A DNA stretch of 64,000 nt from Sphaerolaimus hirsutus (GCA_964036195.1 OZ038451.1:25995927-26059926), one strand, 5' to 3'. Positions 20,201 to 31,084 are shown, numbered from the stretch's first letter. Notes: a model not told the origin generated them from the letters alone. Translations and numbers: made by a program.

Positions 20201-23200
20201 CCTGTAAAAATCCATCGCCGACATGTTTGTCCAGATCGTACTCGTCTAGGTCGGCTTCAGCATGCGCTGCGTGTGAGTATTGTAGTGTACTTTCCTGGGC
20301 ATCTTAAAAACACCGTTCAATGATCGGAAATTACAAATTTTCTCTGCCATCCTCTCATGATCCTGTTCGAAAGCTTCCTGAATGTTGTCGATCACTGAAT
20401 TTGAGCAGTGCCCCAGCGCAATGAAATATGACACGATTACTAGCAACGCCAACGCTTTGTTCGTGTTTGCCGGTTTGAACATTTTTATAGTCAAGTGGGC
20501 GTTTCATAAATTGTTGTGCACTTGAGTTAGCTCTACATTTGAATGGTTTTCGTGGATGGTGAAAAGACTGCGCACTTTCTGGGATGTCGCGTTATCACCA
20601 CGTTTTCACAGAGATTAGGCAGCTAGCTGGGACAAATGGGAAGAATAATTTGAGAAAATTCAAAGATCATGTTTCCAGCTGATTGCGAATTTTGTGACGG
20701 ACAGTAAATACCCTAAATCCTCGAATAAGACCCCAGGGGAGTTATTTTTTCGTCAGATGTTTTTGAGGGGGGACTTATTCAACGGGGGACTTATTTTTTC
20801 TTCAAAAAACTTGGACTCAAATCATTCCTGATGCTCCTTAACTGTACACAACAACAAAAAGATGTGTATATACTGCATGCACATCATGTATTTTTTATCT
20901 GCTGTCGCTGCCGTTGGCTAATATTCTTATGTATTTTGTATTGTATTCTTTCATACACATGGGGAGTTATTCAGGAGGGGGGAGTAATTCAAGGGGGGGT
21001 ATTTTTTCCTCACCTCGCCTACAGGGGGAGTTATTCGAGGGGGGGTCTTATTCGAGGATTTGCGGTAATCGCAATTCCGAATCCGGTAACCAACCTACCA
21101 AACTTCAACTTGTAACACACTACACCTTGGCGCAGACGGACACTTTGCGGCACCACTGGCACGTGCTGCGCGTGCTCGACGTGCTGTGCACGCCGCTGCG
21201 GCCGGCCGACATGCAGTCCGTGGCGCAGGGCTCCGGCAACGACGTGCGCATCGCCCGCGACCGCACCGTGTACGCCGAATTGCGCACGCTCGCCGGCCAA
21301 CTGAAGACCCATGGAAGGCACTGCGCTAGTACGCATGCGAACAAGAGAGTGGTCTGTTGGCGGGACTCGTTTTCCTTGTGTCTGGGAAATTTAACTATAA
21401 TTGATCTATTAACACGCTAAAATTTAATTTTGGTTGGGGTGTGTGGGTATGTAAGTGTGCGAAATATACGGTACAGGTTTTACATCGAATTGCCACAATT
21501 TTTTCCTAATCTTTTTGAAAACGGAAACGCGTGTTGACCTTCTGGTTGCATACTTTCTACAATGTATACTCGGACGATATTACACCGTACATTCTTCCGG
21601 AGGAAACACTCCACCATGACGTCATCACTTGTCAATTCTGGCGTTTAGCGTTTCTTTTTTTTGCGAAATGATGAGTCATAAGTTTTCAGTTGGCCATCTG
21701 CCAGCCGAAGACATAAATCATATCTATTCGTAGAGTATCATGTCTGCCGAGTATAATCACTCCCACTTTCTTCGCAGCCGTGCGTCTACGGCCCCATGGT
21801 GTCGCACTGGTACACCTACTGGCAGGGGGGCTACTTCGAGCTGGTCGACTCGCTGGTGGACTGCATTTTCCTCTACCTGCGCTTCAAGCTCGGCATGGGC
21901 GTGGCGCCCGACGCGGAGCAGAGCGGTGCGGACACTAGCGGCGGCTTGACCACTGGCCAGACCACTGATGGATGTCAGGTTTGTGTTTTTGGTTTTCGCG
22001 TGTGGTTCGCGGATAGCATTGAAAAAATCTCAGAAAATCTCAAATTTTCTGAGATTTATATCTTTTCACGATTTTCTAGAGAGATTTAGTTATATTTTCT
22101 TTTTGAGAGATTTATTCATATTTTTTCCAGGGTTTTTTGAGAGAGATTCAGAGATTTAAGTATATTCTTTTCATGGGAGATTATCTGAGATTATATTTAA
22201 TTATATTTTCTAAAAATTGATGATTTTTTTCAATGCTATTCGCGGATTGGTGGATCTATTCATCTTGTCTTCTGTCCACTTTTTGAACCACTATTCTGCG
22301 GAGAGCTGTTCAGCTGCGTTTATCGAAGTCGGAAACAATCGACGGAATGCAATATTAATATTTACGTTAAAAATTTACATAAACATAAGATTTTTGATCA
22401 GAAATCATAACTGTCACGCTGTCTTATGGTCCAATAGATATGATATGACACGTTATGTATGGCGTGTGCAGAAAAGTTTTTTTTTAAACATGAAAAAGGA
22501 CACATTTTTTCGTTCTCATCCCCCACCCACACACAGTCCGTGCAGTCGGCATCGGCGCTGGAATCGACGCCGCCGAGCGGCACGGGCAGCGCGAACGTAC
22601 CCAGCACGGACGTGACCAACTCGACGTCCAAGCCCGACGGCGGGTCCGACTGCGCCGCCACCAACACCGTGTCGTCGCTGTGCGGCAGCGTGGAGAACTT
22701 GAGCGTCGACTCGGCCCTGGACGGCACCGAGCAGAGCCACGCGACCACCAATGGGCCGGCGAGCCAGCAGACTCGCAGCACAGGTGCCAGTTCCGCAAGT
22801 GGAGAAGTGAAAGCGCAAACGACAGAGGCGAAGTGAAATGGCAAGTAAATTGCCAAAAGCGAAGTGAAATGTGAAGTGAGAAGCGAAATGGCACATTCGT
22901 TTTTTTAAGCTTGACTTGCCATTTGACTTCGCTTTTGCCATTTTACTTGCCATTTCACTTCGCTTTTGCCAATTTACTTGCCATTTCACTTCGTTTTTGC
23001 CGTTTGCGTTTTCACTTCTCCACTTGCGGAACTGGCCCCTGGTCGCACCGGCGACAAGAACTCTGGTAGGGCGTCGCACGATGAATCGCCGCCCAGGATG
23101 GCGACGCCGCTTACTGCGGCGCAGTTGCAAGTTATCATACGAAGTGGGCCATTAATTGTCCATTGAAATTTGTGTAGCGTGCCTGTATTTATCTCAAAGT

Positions 23201-25000
23201 GATATTAAAATTCAGGAATAATTTCGTGCCACCAATTGGGCGTGCGCGGCGGCAAGGCGCCTTCTTCGGTGGATTTGGGCGGGCCGCGTCGCTTTCCATA
23301 TTTGCAACTTTGCCACGTATCGTGGCTGGCGCAGAGCGTCAGTATAGCCATGCTCTTACTCATGGTGCTCAGTCAGATGATCAAAGTGAGTGATCTCGTT
23401 TTAACGTTATTTTTATGGTGGTGATGTTTGCTGATTTGAGTTACAATTAGGATTGAAATATAGGTGATTTTGATAAAATATTTTTTAATATCTCAAAAGA
23501 TCTATTATCTCAAAAGATCTCTTAATAAGAAAATATAATTTTTCCTCTTTGGAAAAGATGCACGGAAATTATTTAAAATACAGGTGAGGTATTTTTTATA
23601 TTCTCTTCTCATGAATATAATATAATTCAACTTTTCTTGAAAAACCTTGAGAAAATAAAAATAATTATGAAATTTTTTGATATTGTCCATCGACACTGAC
23701 ACCATGATAAGAATGGATCACTTAGTACTGGCACCTTCTCTTGGTTCACTCTCAAATGTAAAAAAAAACAGGATGACCTGTGCTCGTTGGGCGTTTCAAC
23801 GACAGGAGGTCAAAAATCGCGCAAGGCGGCTCGCAAAAAGAAGTCCGGCCGGGGTCAAGCTGCCCAGTCTGGCCGCGCGACCAGCTGCAGCGCGTCTTTT
23901 CCAACGGGCACTTATTCTCTTCCCAGCCAGGTGGGTTATTGTTTCGGCTCTGGTAAATTTGGATCAATTTCATCAATTTTTGCCCGATTTACTCTGCTGC
24001 GGGAGTATTATAATTTTCGACCCTCCGGGGGTTGGATAGATAGCAGATCGCTCCAGGAATAGATAGCTGAAAACATTTGATGGGTGGTGTTCTTTATATA
24101 CCTAGCCTTTTTCAAGGTGAAGAAGGAAGAAAAGGGGGAAAAATCGCTTAAAATGGATACATAAGCACATATTGCTGGTAAAAAAAATAGATGAATATTA
24201 CCAGTAAAACACATGAACTAGAGATTTTGAAGGTGAAAATCTATAAATAGTATGAAAATTACCGATTGTGGGTTATCAATTTGCTCTTTAAAACATTACT
24301 TACTGCTCACACTACCCGACCCCCTCCCCACAGGACAGCGTGCTAGCTTGGTCGGCTCGCTGCGGCCAGCTGGGCGCGGTGTTGGGCAGACTGCCGGCCG
24401 AGCTGGACCGGTTGCTGGAGGACGTGCTGGCGGAGCTGCGCGCCGCCGACCACGACGCGCCCGCAGACTGCGCCGCCGACCCCTACTCGCTGTTTAGTGG
24501 CGCCGGCATTTTCAAGGTGGGTTTTGGGTGGTTGTTTTGTAGCTCGCTCAGGCAGTGCTATAGATTAGGGTGGCAACGGTACCGTTCTCGGTAGACTGCT
24601 GTAAATTTTCCATTTTGCAAAAAAACGGTATGGTACTGTAATTTTTATATTCCGGTTGATGGTACGGTACGGTACTGTCAATTTTCATTTCCAGTTTGAG
24701 GTAGGTATAGTACGGTCAATCTTCAATTTTGCGGTAAATGGCACTGTACGGTAAATCAGAAAAGTGCGGTAAACCTTACTGTACCGCACCGCTAATTTTC
24801 ATATCTTGCGGTACACTATACGGTACGCTACGGTAACTTCGGCCGCCCTACAGGAGCTGGCGACTAGTATGGACTGCGCGTTGGCGGCCGCGCGAGGCCG
24901 CCTGTCCTCCAGCTACGAACAGTCGGTGGAGCACATGCGCGCGCTGCTGCAGCACCAGAGACTGGTCGCCAAGCAGCTGCCCGGCTGCGACGCCGAGTAG
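14221..25000 (+). CDS. NAA25: NAA25, NatB N-terminal acetyltransferase auxiliary subunit, 19 exons, 1281 aa
   Basis: NAA25 (Mdm20) is the ribosome-associated TPR scaffold that binds catalytic NAA20 in NatB, which acetylates Met-Asp/Glu/Asn/Gln N-termini. Exons: 14221-14478, 14670-14870, 15233-15421, 15662-15899, 16365-16581, 17175-17329, 17655-17845, 18090-18303, 18365-18598, 18852-19158, 19661-19874, 21136-21348, 21778-21978, 22537-22806, 23059-23143, 23216-23385, 23772-23930, 24334-24516, 24854-25000. The sum is 3846 nt, an exact multiple of three, and all phases agree. Family matches: SLFMAHVGCLAYSQQQMDAL with YSMWSIVSLFM (exon 3); LLRLEWIRLL and VYLEEFGG (exons 6-7); LLWLRMVANA (exon 11); basic ARKKKSGRG (exon 17); and the helical C-terminus ending at TAG 24998. 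Human NAA25 is 972 aa. The extra length is Ser/Thr/Ala-rich inserts in exons 9 and 14. Least certain edges are the end of exon 10 and both sides of intron 14. Confidence 0.88.
15935..16138. mobile_element. TATACTCGG-type MITE in NAA25 intron 4
   Basis: Inverted ends are TATACTCGG and CCGAGTATA. It contains the block TCCGGAGGAAACACTCCA shared with the element at 21565-21755. No coding capacity is seen. Confidence 0.65.
16902..17137. mobile_element. GGGCCCCACAC-type MITE in NAA25 intron 5
   Basis: Ends GGGCCCCCACACC and GTGTGTGTGGGCTC are inverted. GTCAACT motifs repeat inside. This family recurs at 17858-18020, 26369-26620, 26992-27164, 33472-33838, 34131-34325, 58411-58631 and 62684-62814. 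Confidence 0.6.
17858..18020. mobile_element. GGGCCCCACAC-type hairpin MITE in NAA25 intron 7
   Basis: A near-perfect hairpin from GGGCCCACACACACTAGTTG to its complement ending TGTGTGGGGCC, with arms of about 70 bases. It nearly fills the 244-bp intron. Confidence 0.75.
19230..19625. mobile_element. GATAGATAG-type element in NAA25 intron 10
   Basis: It carries CTCCGGGATAGATAGATAGC and AAAATCGCTC motifs shared with the element around 4340-7175. Boundaries are approximate. The intron holds nothing else recognisable. Confidence 0.5.
19906..20118. mobile_element. TACCGTATTT-family foldback in NAA25 intron 11
   Basis: It starts TACCGTATTTCAAAAAATAC and ends GTGCGGT. It has C-rich CCCCCGAAATACCCCCTC stretches and the family's internal block with AACACACGTTAAAAACAATG. 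It lies just downstream of the antisense nested gene. Confidence 0.7.
20141..20146 (-). promoter_or_regulatory. Candidate polyadenylation signal AATAAA for nested gene
   Basis: On the minus strand AATAAA lies about 47 bases beyond the stop codon of the antisense secreted-protein gene, at a normal distance for 3' end formation. Confidence 0.4.
20193..20482 (-). CDS. Nested antisense gene: small secreted protein, 2 exons, 80 aa
   Basis: I do not recognise a family. The predicted exons are 20314-20482 and 20193-20266 on the minus strand, with a 47-bp GT...AG intron (phase 1). The ATG opens a classic signal peptide: basic N-terminus, hydrophobic core ALALLVIVSYFIALG (residues 10-24), then HCSNS as likely cleavage area. 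The mature part is about 54 residues, with a helical stretch DNIQEAFEQDHERMAEKIC and, after the intron, an acidic tail ADLDEYDLDKHVGDGFLQEE. Without splicing the frame runs on to a stop at 20246 in less protein-like sequence. An AATAAA lies about 50 bases past the stop (complement of 20141-20146). The gene occupies the only non-repetitive stretch (about 20119-20708) of NAA25 intron 11, between two foldback elements. It could be a peptide precursor or effector-like secreted protein; the role is unknown. Confidence 0.5.
20709..21067. mobile_element. TACCGTATTT-family foldback in NAA25 intron 11
   Basis: It starts TACCCTAAATCCTCGAATAA and ends TTCGAGGATTTGCGGTA, a variant with AATAAG replacing AAATAC. 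Together with the copy at 19906 it brackets the nested gene. Confidence 0.7.
21565..21755. mobile_element. TATACTCGG-type MITE in NAA25 intron 12
   Basis: Inverted ends TATACTCGG and CCGAGTATA enclose TCCGGAGGAAACACTCCA as in intron 4. It ends about 22 bases before exon 13. Confidence 0.65.
22012..22230. repeat. GAGATTT-rich repeat in NAA25 intron 13
   Basis: Irregular repeats of GAGATTTA and AAAATCTC in inverted orientation. The same family is at about 23445-23690 (intron 16) and 48139-48905 (MMP intron 1). Confidence 0.5.
22783..23044. mobile_element. Foldback element (CCAGTTCCGC ends) making up NAA25 intron 14
   Basis: It starts CAGGTGCCAGTTCCGCAAG and ends CTTGCGGAACTGGCCCCTG. The arms are built from GAAGTGAAATGGCAA and its complement. 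Its left end overlaps the end of exon 14 and its right end stops about 14 bases before exon 15. A relative is at 56288-56467. Confidence 0.75.
24566..24850. mobile_element. hAT-like MITE with GGTAC arrays abutting NAA25 exon 19
   Basis: Ends are TAGGGTGGCAACGG and CGGCCGCCCTA. The interior is a degenerate array of ACGGTAC. The right end is directly followed by CAG and then exon 19, so the element touches the 3' splice site. The flanks CTATAGAT and CAGGAGCT match in only 4 of 8 positions, so the target duplication is not proven. Confidence 0.6.
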
Positions 25001-25224
25001 TTTATGTATTTATGTATTTAAATTTGAAAGCTTGATTGAGCAGTTGCTTGTTGGCTTGATATTTTTGTTAGAGATAGTGTCTGCGCTATTAATCGGCATA
25101 CGCCAGTCGCTGATGTCCGCTGTTTTTGCATGCCGTAGTTCCAGCAGTTCATAAAGATTTTGTTGAAATATTCGGAATCGTCTGATATATTTACTTGCGC
25201 GCACCGCGCGATGCTTTCAGTAGC

Positions 25225-25572
25225 TACCGTATATCCTCGAATAAGAGCCCAGGGGAGTTATTTTTTCGTCAGAAGTTTTGAAGGGGAGGGGGGTTATTCT
25301 TTCCTCAGAACTTTAACTTTTTTCGTTGTATGAATGCACTGCATCAACTCATGTAATCCAGGTATTTTTAACAGTTAAACAACAACCAAAGCAAGGTATT
25401 CATGCCAAATTTGTGTTCGTTGGCATCTGAATCATTCAAATACATGTTGTGGATACACATACCAAATACCCGGAGGGGGGGGGGGTTATTCAAGGGGTGG
25501 AGTTATTTTTTCCTCACCTGGTTAACAGGGGGAGTTATTCAAGGGGGACGTCTTATTCAAGTATTTACGGTA
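25225..25572. mobile_element. TACCGTATTT-family foldback
   Basis: It starts TACCGTATATCCTCGAATAA and ends TCAAGTATTTACGGTA, with G-rich GGGGGAGTTATTC stretches in the right half. Confidence 0.75.
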
Positions 25573-26368
25573 TTTATTTTTCCGTTATTCGCTCTCCATA
25601 CTTCTTTGTAAAAACGGGTTCGTTGGAAATATATTTATGTAATTAGATTGCTCTATACGTTGTTGCGTAAATTCTTACGATTTGCTTCCGTTTCTACCGT
25701 ATATCGTTGAATCACTATCCCAGGATTGCCTCAATAACGGGGGCTTGTGCTTCAAAACCGGTTTTTAACGAGGGGGTATGCAATAATATACGGCAAATAT
25801 TGAATGTTATCAGCTTGGTAACGATTGAATTTTGGATTATTTTATTGTGGAAATGTATCGATTTATCTGGCATGCTTGATCTAGTGTCAATTCTACAATA
25901 GACAGGTGAATAATCAGTGGTAAGTGGTACTTTAAAAGTGACGTGCAGAGTTGTAAATAAAGGTACATTTATTTACGGTACCGTATGTAGTAGTTCATTG
26001 AACTTACTTCAAAATAGTCAATCAACTACTTAACATAAACATTCGCTGTTCTGGTGCAGAAAATTAACTGACTGTTTTGGCAACTTGGACATTTTTGTCT
26101 ACAGTGACGCGAATATTCGATCAAATAATCACATTTGGATGAAGCACCGACGCTGAGATTTTTTATAAAAATTATGTATAGGTATTGAAAATTTGAAGAT
26201 AAATTTTTGCCATTTAGGTGCACGTCTGAATTTTATGTGCCTCAAAAGTTTGAAAAGTTCCGCATAAAACCCTATATCATTTTATGCTGATTGATCATTA
26301 AATATTTGACCGATCAGTGGAAAATTGCAATTTTATCGCCAATTGTAATAGGTATTTACTGTCACAAA

Positions 26369-26620
26369 GGCCCCACACACGCTAGTTGACGCCAAAATTA
26401 GCGTCAACTCAGAGTCAACTGGTCAAAAATTCAATTGACTCTGAGCCATTTACAATATGTATCCAAAAAAATCCCCTTCTTTCATTCTACATCAATCGAC
26501 TTCTCAATATTTCTTAATCAACACAGGTAAAAAATAAAAAATAGTTATACTTAAAACAGTTGACTCTGAGTTGACTCAATCGACTTCTAAAAAGTAGCGT
26601 CAACCACCGTGTGCAGCGCC
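26369..26620. mobile_element. GGGCCCCACAC-type MITE
   Basis: It starts GGCCCCACACACGCTAGTTG and ends CCGTGTGCAGCGCC. GTTGACTCTGAGTTGAC motifs lie in both arms. Confidence 0.55.
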
Positions 26621-26991
26621 AATAAGTTAAGTCACCGATTTGAATCTATCAATTATTTCCGAACTCAGCTCTCTTGGTTTCACCCGTTCCCAGAATGTCC
26701 ATCTTGTATGGATTATAAGCCTGGCGCTTTTAAAAATATTTCTATTGATCCCAATGTTGAGCTATTGTTTGGCGAATACATTGCTCGTTGCCTTATGGAT
26801 ATATTCGGCGGACATGGCACTTAGTATGGAAACCTACCATAACCCATCTGAATAGTGAACCAATAATTATACAGTTTTTCATCATAATATTTTGTTTTTA
26901 GTATGGAATAATTAATTACGAAATTTATTGCAAGATTTTATTCATTAAATTATGGTAGGATTCTGCGCGTACTTTGCGGTCCGCCGAGTAT

Positions 26992-27164
26992 GGCCCTACA
27001 CACACTAGTTGACATCGACACCAGATGTCAGTCGATTTCAACTGGTTCCGATCCCAATTCAAAGCTTGCTGACGAGCCGACGAAAGACGTTCAAACGCAA
27101 GTTTTGAATTGGGGTCGGAACCAGTTGACATTTTGTGTCGATGTCAACTAGTGTGTGTGGGGCC
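26992..27164. mobile_element. GGGCCCCACAC-type hairpin MITE
   Basis: A near-perfect hairpin closely similar to the copy in NAA25 intron 7 (17858-18020), with the same inner motif AACTGGTTCCGATCCCAATTC. Confidence 0.7.
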
Positions 27165-28029
27165 AACACTGTATGATTTTCAAAATGCTGTTAATGGTGA
27201 TTTGGGAATTTGGTTGCCTGACTAGGTCATTACATATTACATTTTACTTTTGTTTTGTAGTTTTACACATCCGCCTATATTTACTCTGGCTAGCTGGCAC
27301 GTTGTTGACATTGCTCACTATTTCAGTCTATTATCCGGTTTGTATTCAGCTATTCATGGAATATCGATGAAAAAAATTGAACATTCTCAAGTGATTTTCA
27401 ACAACAAATTAGTTTGGAAAATTGCCTCATTAATTTTGGGAATATTGATGGTCGGGATATTTCGATTGAATTCGCTTGACAAATAAAAATACGTAAATAA
27501 AAAACCGAACCTGCATATTGTTGTCTTTACAACCAGGGAGCATCCTCACTCCAAATTTCTCTCCCCTTTCATTTTCTCATTAATTTTCTCACTTCCTGCT
27601 AACCGCCCATCCTGCGGTTGTATATTTGCGCGTGGGAAAATCGCCTTCATATTTCAAAAATCACGGACGAGGCCAGAGAAATTCGATGAGGGCAGTCGTA
27701 GGGAGCGATAATTTACTATTTCGGAAATGACAATTTTTGGGAACACTTGCTGTGGAGAAGGGAACCTGTCGACACTGGCATTTACGGTTTGTTTTTGTTG
27801 CGCGAGTTTTAATTTTTTGTGATGTGGCTGTGTTTGTGCGTTGACTTGTTTGTTGCCTTCTGATGAATCTTAACGCCGCATTGGGTGTCAACTTCATTTT
27901 GTTCGTTTTATCAGTGCAATTTTCAGCACCACATCCCTAGTCAGGGTCATTAGGTTGGGTAAAGTTACTTTACTTAGGTTTGTCATCCATGGTTTGGTGT
28001 TGGTTTTTGGTTGGTGTGTGTGTGACCAT

Positions 28030-28446
28030 GTCACCACCAAGTAACGCACCAGTGCTTTGGTTTGTGACAATGTCACCACCAAGTAACGCACCAGTGCTTT
28101 GGTTTGTGACACACCAGTGCTTTGGTTTGTGACACACCAGTGCTTTGGTTTGTGACAATGTCACCACCAAGTAACACACCAGTGCTTTGGTTTGTGACAA
28201 TGTCACCACCAGGTAACACACCAGTGCTTTGGTTTGTGACAATGTCACCACCAGGTAACACACCAGTGCTTTGGTTTGTGACAATGTCACCACCAAGTAA
28301 CACACCAGTGCTTTGGTTTGTGACAATGTCACCACCAGGTAACACACCAGTGCTTTGGTTTGTGACAATGTCACCACCAGGTAACACACCAGTGCTTTGG
28401 TTTGTGACAATGTCACCACCAAGTAACACACCAGTGCTTTGGTGTG
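28030..28446. repeat. 42-bp minisatellite, about ten units
   Basis: The unit contains GTGCTTTGGTTTGTGACAAT followed by GTCACCACCAAGTAACACACCA. Two shortened 21-bp units lie near 28110-28150. Forty-two bases are 14 codons, so long ORFs run through on both strands. These are repeat artefacts, not evidence of a protein. Confidence 0.9.
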
Positions 28447-29171
28447 CCACTTGCCACTATCCATCCACTAGATGTATCCTAACAAATTTTTCAGTGTTGA
28501 ATGAATTGTTATTCCATGAATACAAAAATCATTTTCCTGGTTGGCAGGTCGGTGTGGCCGCTGTGCACTTTAACAGTCCCAAAGAGATGCATACTGTGCA
28601 GTCATACTGAGGGCTAAATGTGCATCAAAATGCATGGAATCTATCAAAATCCAAAAATCGAATGCCATATTTCTAGTTGTGAGGGAAGATAAATTGCCAA
28701 TTTTAAAATTACTCTAACCCCCCCCCCCCCCGCAACTATACGTGGCTGGGGAGGGGGGGGCAACCCACCTGAGTGTTGTTTTTTAGAAACAAGGCAATTG
28801 CCGCATGGGTTAAGATGGCAATGGCATTTCGATAAGCTACTTCGAATCTGGAGCATGTGACTTCTTGACCAGCCTAAGTATTTATAAATACACAACGGGG
28901 AACTACTTATTAATCTTTCTAACAAGTTCTACCTGACGCAAATATGCTCCAGTAAATCTCATATACAACTGCCTCGCGAAAATATTTTTACACGCGTATA
29001 TCGACATAATTCTATACTCTATTTATACTGATTGATGATGTGCCACAGTTTTATGTAAAAGTGCCACTAACTGAATGCACTCGCATTGCACTGTGACTGT
29101 CGGCCTGAAAGTTTTTACGTCGTGTTTTGTGATTTATGCGCCCCTACAAGGTATTGCATCCAGGGCGCGCT

Positions 29172-29574
29172 GGTGGCAATCCCAAGCCCTGTAAAGTGTA
29201 AAGTCAAGTGTCAAATGTAAAGTCAAATGCAAAGTCAAATTTCAAATGTAAAATAAAGTGTCAAATGCAAAGTCAAGTGTAAAGTAAAGTCAAGTGTCAA
29301 ATGTAAAGTTAAGTGTCAAATGTAAAATGCAAAGTCAAGTGTCAAATGTAAATTAAAGTGTCAAATGTAAAGTAAAGTGTCAATTGTGTATCCAAATCTT
29401 GCTTTTTCATATCCAAATCTTATTTTTCGTATCCAAATCTTATGTTTTTGTATCCAAATCTTATGTGGAGCATTTACTTGACTTAACATTTGACACTTTA
29501 CTTTACATTTGACATTTGACTTTGCATTTGAGTTTACATTTGAAACTTTACTTTTCAGGGCTTGGGACTGCCCC
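29172..29574. mobile_element. Foldback element with GTAAAGTGTCAAAT arrays
   Basis: Inverted ends are GGTGGCAATCCCAAGCCCTG and CAGGGCTTGGGACTGCC. Both arms are irregular arrays of AAATGTAAAGTCAAGTGTC. Relatives lie at 46627-46770, 52589-52737, 60128-60308 and 61120-61447. Confidence 0.7.
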
Positions 29575-29776
29575 CAGGTTTCGCACATGAAATCTTTAGG
29601 CCACAGAGTATCTGCCGTATTTATTTTAATGACACCTGGGTTCACGCTTTTCTCGCCGATTATTTTACACCAGGGAATTATTCAAGGGGTAGGGCTTGTC
29701 AGATTTAAATGAGAGTTAAACATAACAATCATCAATTTTAATTGATTGAGTAGAGATTTGTGTGAATAAATGTGAG

Positions 29777-29890
29777 TACCGTATTTCCTCGAAATCCCCC
29801 CCCTCGTTCTACCCCCCCCCCCTCTCGGGACCACTATGAAACAATCACCACCCCCTCGAAATACCCCCCCCCCCAAATTGAGTGTAAAGG
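29777..29890. mobile_element. TACCGTATTT-family foldback, one end clear
   Basis: It starts TACCGTATTTCCTCGAAATC and continues with long C runs, then the internal block with AACACACGTTAAAACAATG at 29937. The far end is not clear. Confidence 0.55.
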
Positions 29891-30884
29891 GGACGTACAT
29901 GACAATAACTGTAGTTTGTGTTCTGTGTAATGCAGAACACACGTTAAAACAATGTTGGTGTCACGTTAGAACAGTGTTTATACCATCTAGGTGCAAGAAA
30001 GTTTTGGGTGATGCTTTTGACGCAATTTTCTATTGGCACCATTTTTCCGTGAGTGTGCTTAGTATTTATGTCAGTATCCACTGGTGGACAGGAAGGTGCT
30101 TTGAGTCTGGGCAGTTTTTGTGTAAAACTTGTGTTTTATGAAATCAATGCTGATCTCTACCTAAATTGAAACACTTATGGCAGGTGGACCGCCTTTGGGT
30201 CCGCACACGAATCCAGTAAATGGAGTAAAATCATTTTTTCCCCGATCATGGAGGATCCTGATTTTTGACATCAGTCTGGGGGACCCTTTTCCCATGTTCT
30301 TGTAGAAGGTATTTCATGCAACTGTTTTTGTCAAGATTGCCCTTGGCTCAATTTCTAAAAGGTTTAAACACGCAACATCCCAGCACGCAACATTAAACAC
30401 GCAACATTTGCAACCAGTCCCTTTTTTTATTTTTTTTCTCTTTGGCCTACCGGTACCGAGTTTTGTTTAGCATGTCTACGAAGCGCAACGCGATGTAAAG
30501 TTCGTTTCGTGCATAATGAATGGCGCATTACTCAGACGTGTAACCACTGTCTGAAAATATCTACGGGTTAGGGCAGACAGACAAAAATTATCATGTGCAA
30601 AAAAAAACATGATAAATTTGCCGGCCGGATCGAACTGGCACGCCTGCAATAGGGTTGGCAAGCTATTTTTATAAATATATCGCAGCAACAAATCTCAGTT
30701 TTTAAAATGAGTTGCAAAACTTTTGCTGCTGACGCACTAGGTAATATTTATGCAAAAAATTGCTTGCATGCACTCAGTTCTACATCCAGAATACCTTATT
30801 AGTGTGGTCGTTTCCATGCCTTTGCTTTTGCATTGATGGTGTTGCTTTTTATATTTTGTGTGATGTGACAAATTTAATCAGGGT

Positions 30885-31075
30885 AAAAACTTCTCAAAAA
30901 TGCTCCTGATAGATAAAATATAGTAAGTCGATTGGGGTTGGTTGGGGGATAGTAGCCAAATGTTTTGCCTTGGGATAGCTGAGCTGCCCTGGGGATAGAA
31001 ATATAGATAGCTGGAGCATTTGGAGGGTAACCCCCTCTCAACCCCCATACTAATTCCCCGGATCAGGTATGCCCT
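30885..31075. mobile_element. GATAGATAG-type element
   Basis: It carries CTCCTGATAGATAAAATATA, GGGATAGAAATATAGATAGC and G/C-rich ends like the other members. Boundaries are approximate. Confidence 0.4.
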
Positions 31076-31084
31076 ACTTGAAAA

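Larger units (their letters stand above)
25001..28020. other. Intergenic region downstream of NAA25, repeats only
   Basis: It contains one full TACCGTATTT-family element, two GGGCCCCACAC-type elements and a TATACTCGG-type element (about 26800-26990). Hydrophobic ORFs at 26640-26855 and 27250-27486 lie in AT-rich sequence, partly inside these elements. I do not support them as genes. Confidence 0.5.

Noticed and set aside
26640..27486. Hydrophobic ORFs at 26640-26855 and 27250-27486 resembling a split membrane protein
   Set aside because: AT-rich DNA readily gives Leu/Ile/Phe-rich frames. The first overlaps a TATACTCGG-type MITE, no consistent splice joins them, and composition is unlike the GC-rich real exons.
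28030..28446. Possible CRISPR-like array because of regular spacing
   Set aside because: There are no unique spacers; the whole unit is repeated, and the context is eukaryotic.
28122..28610. 162-codon ORF over the minisatellite
   Set aside because: It is explained by a repeat unit of 42 bases without stops; both strands are equally open.
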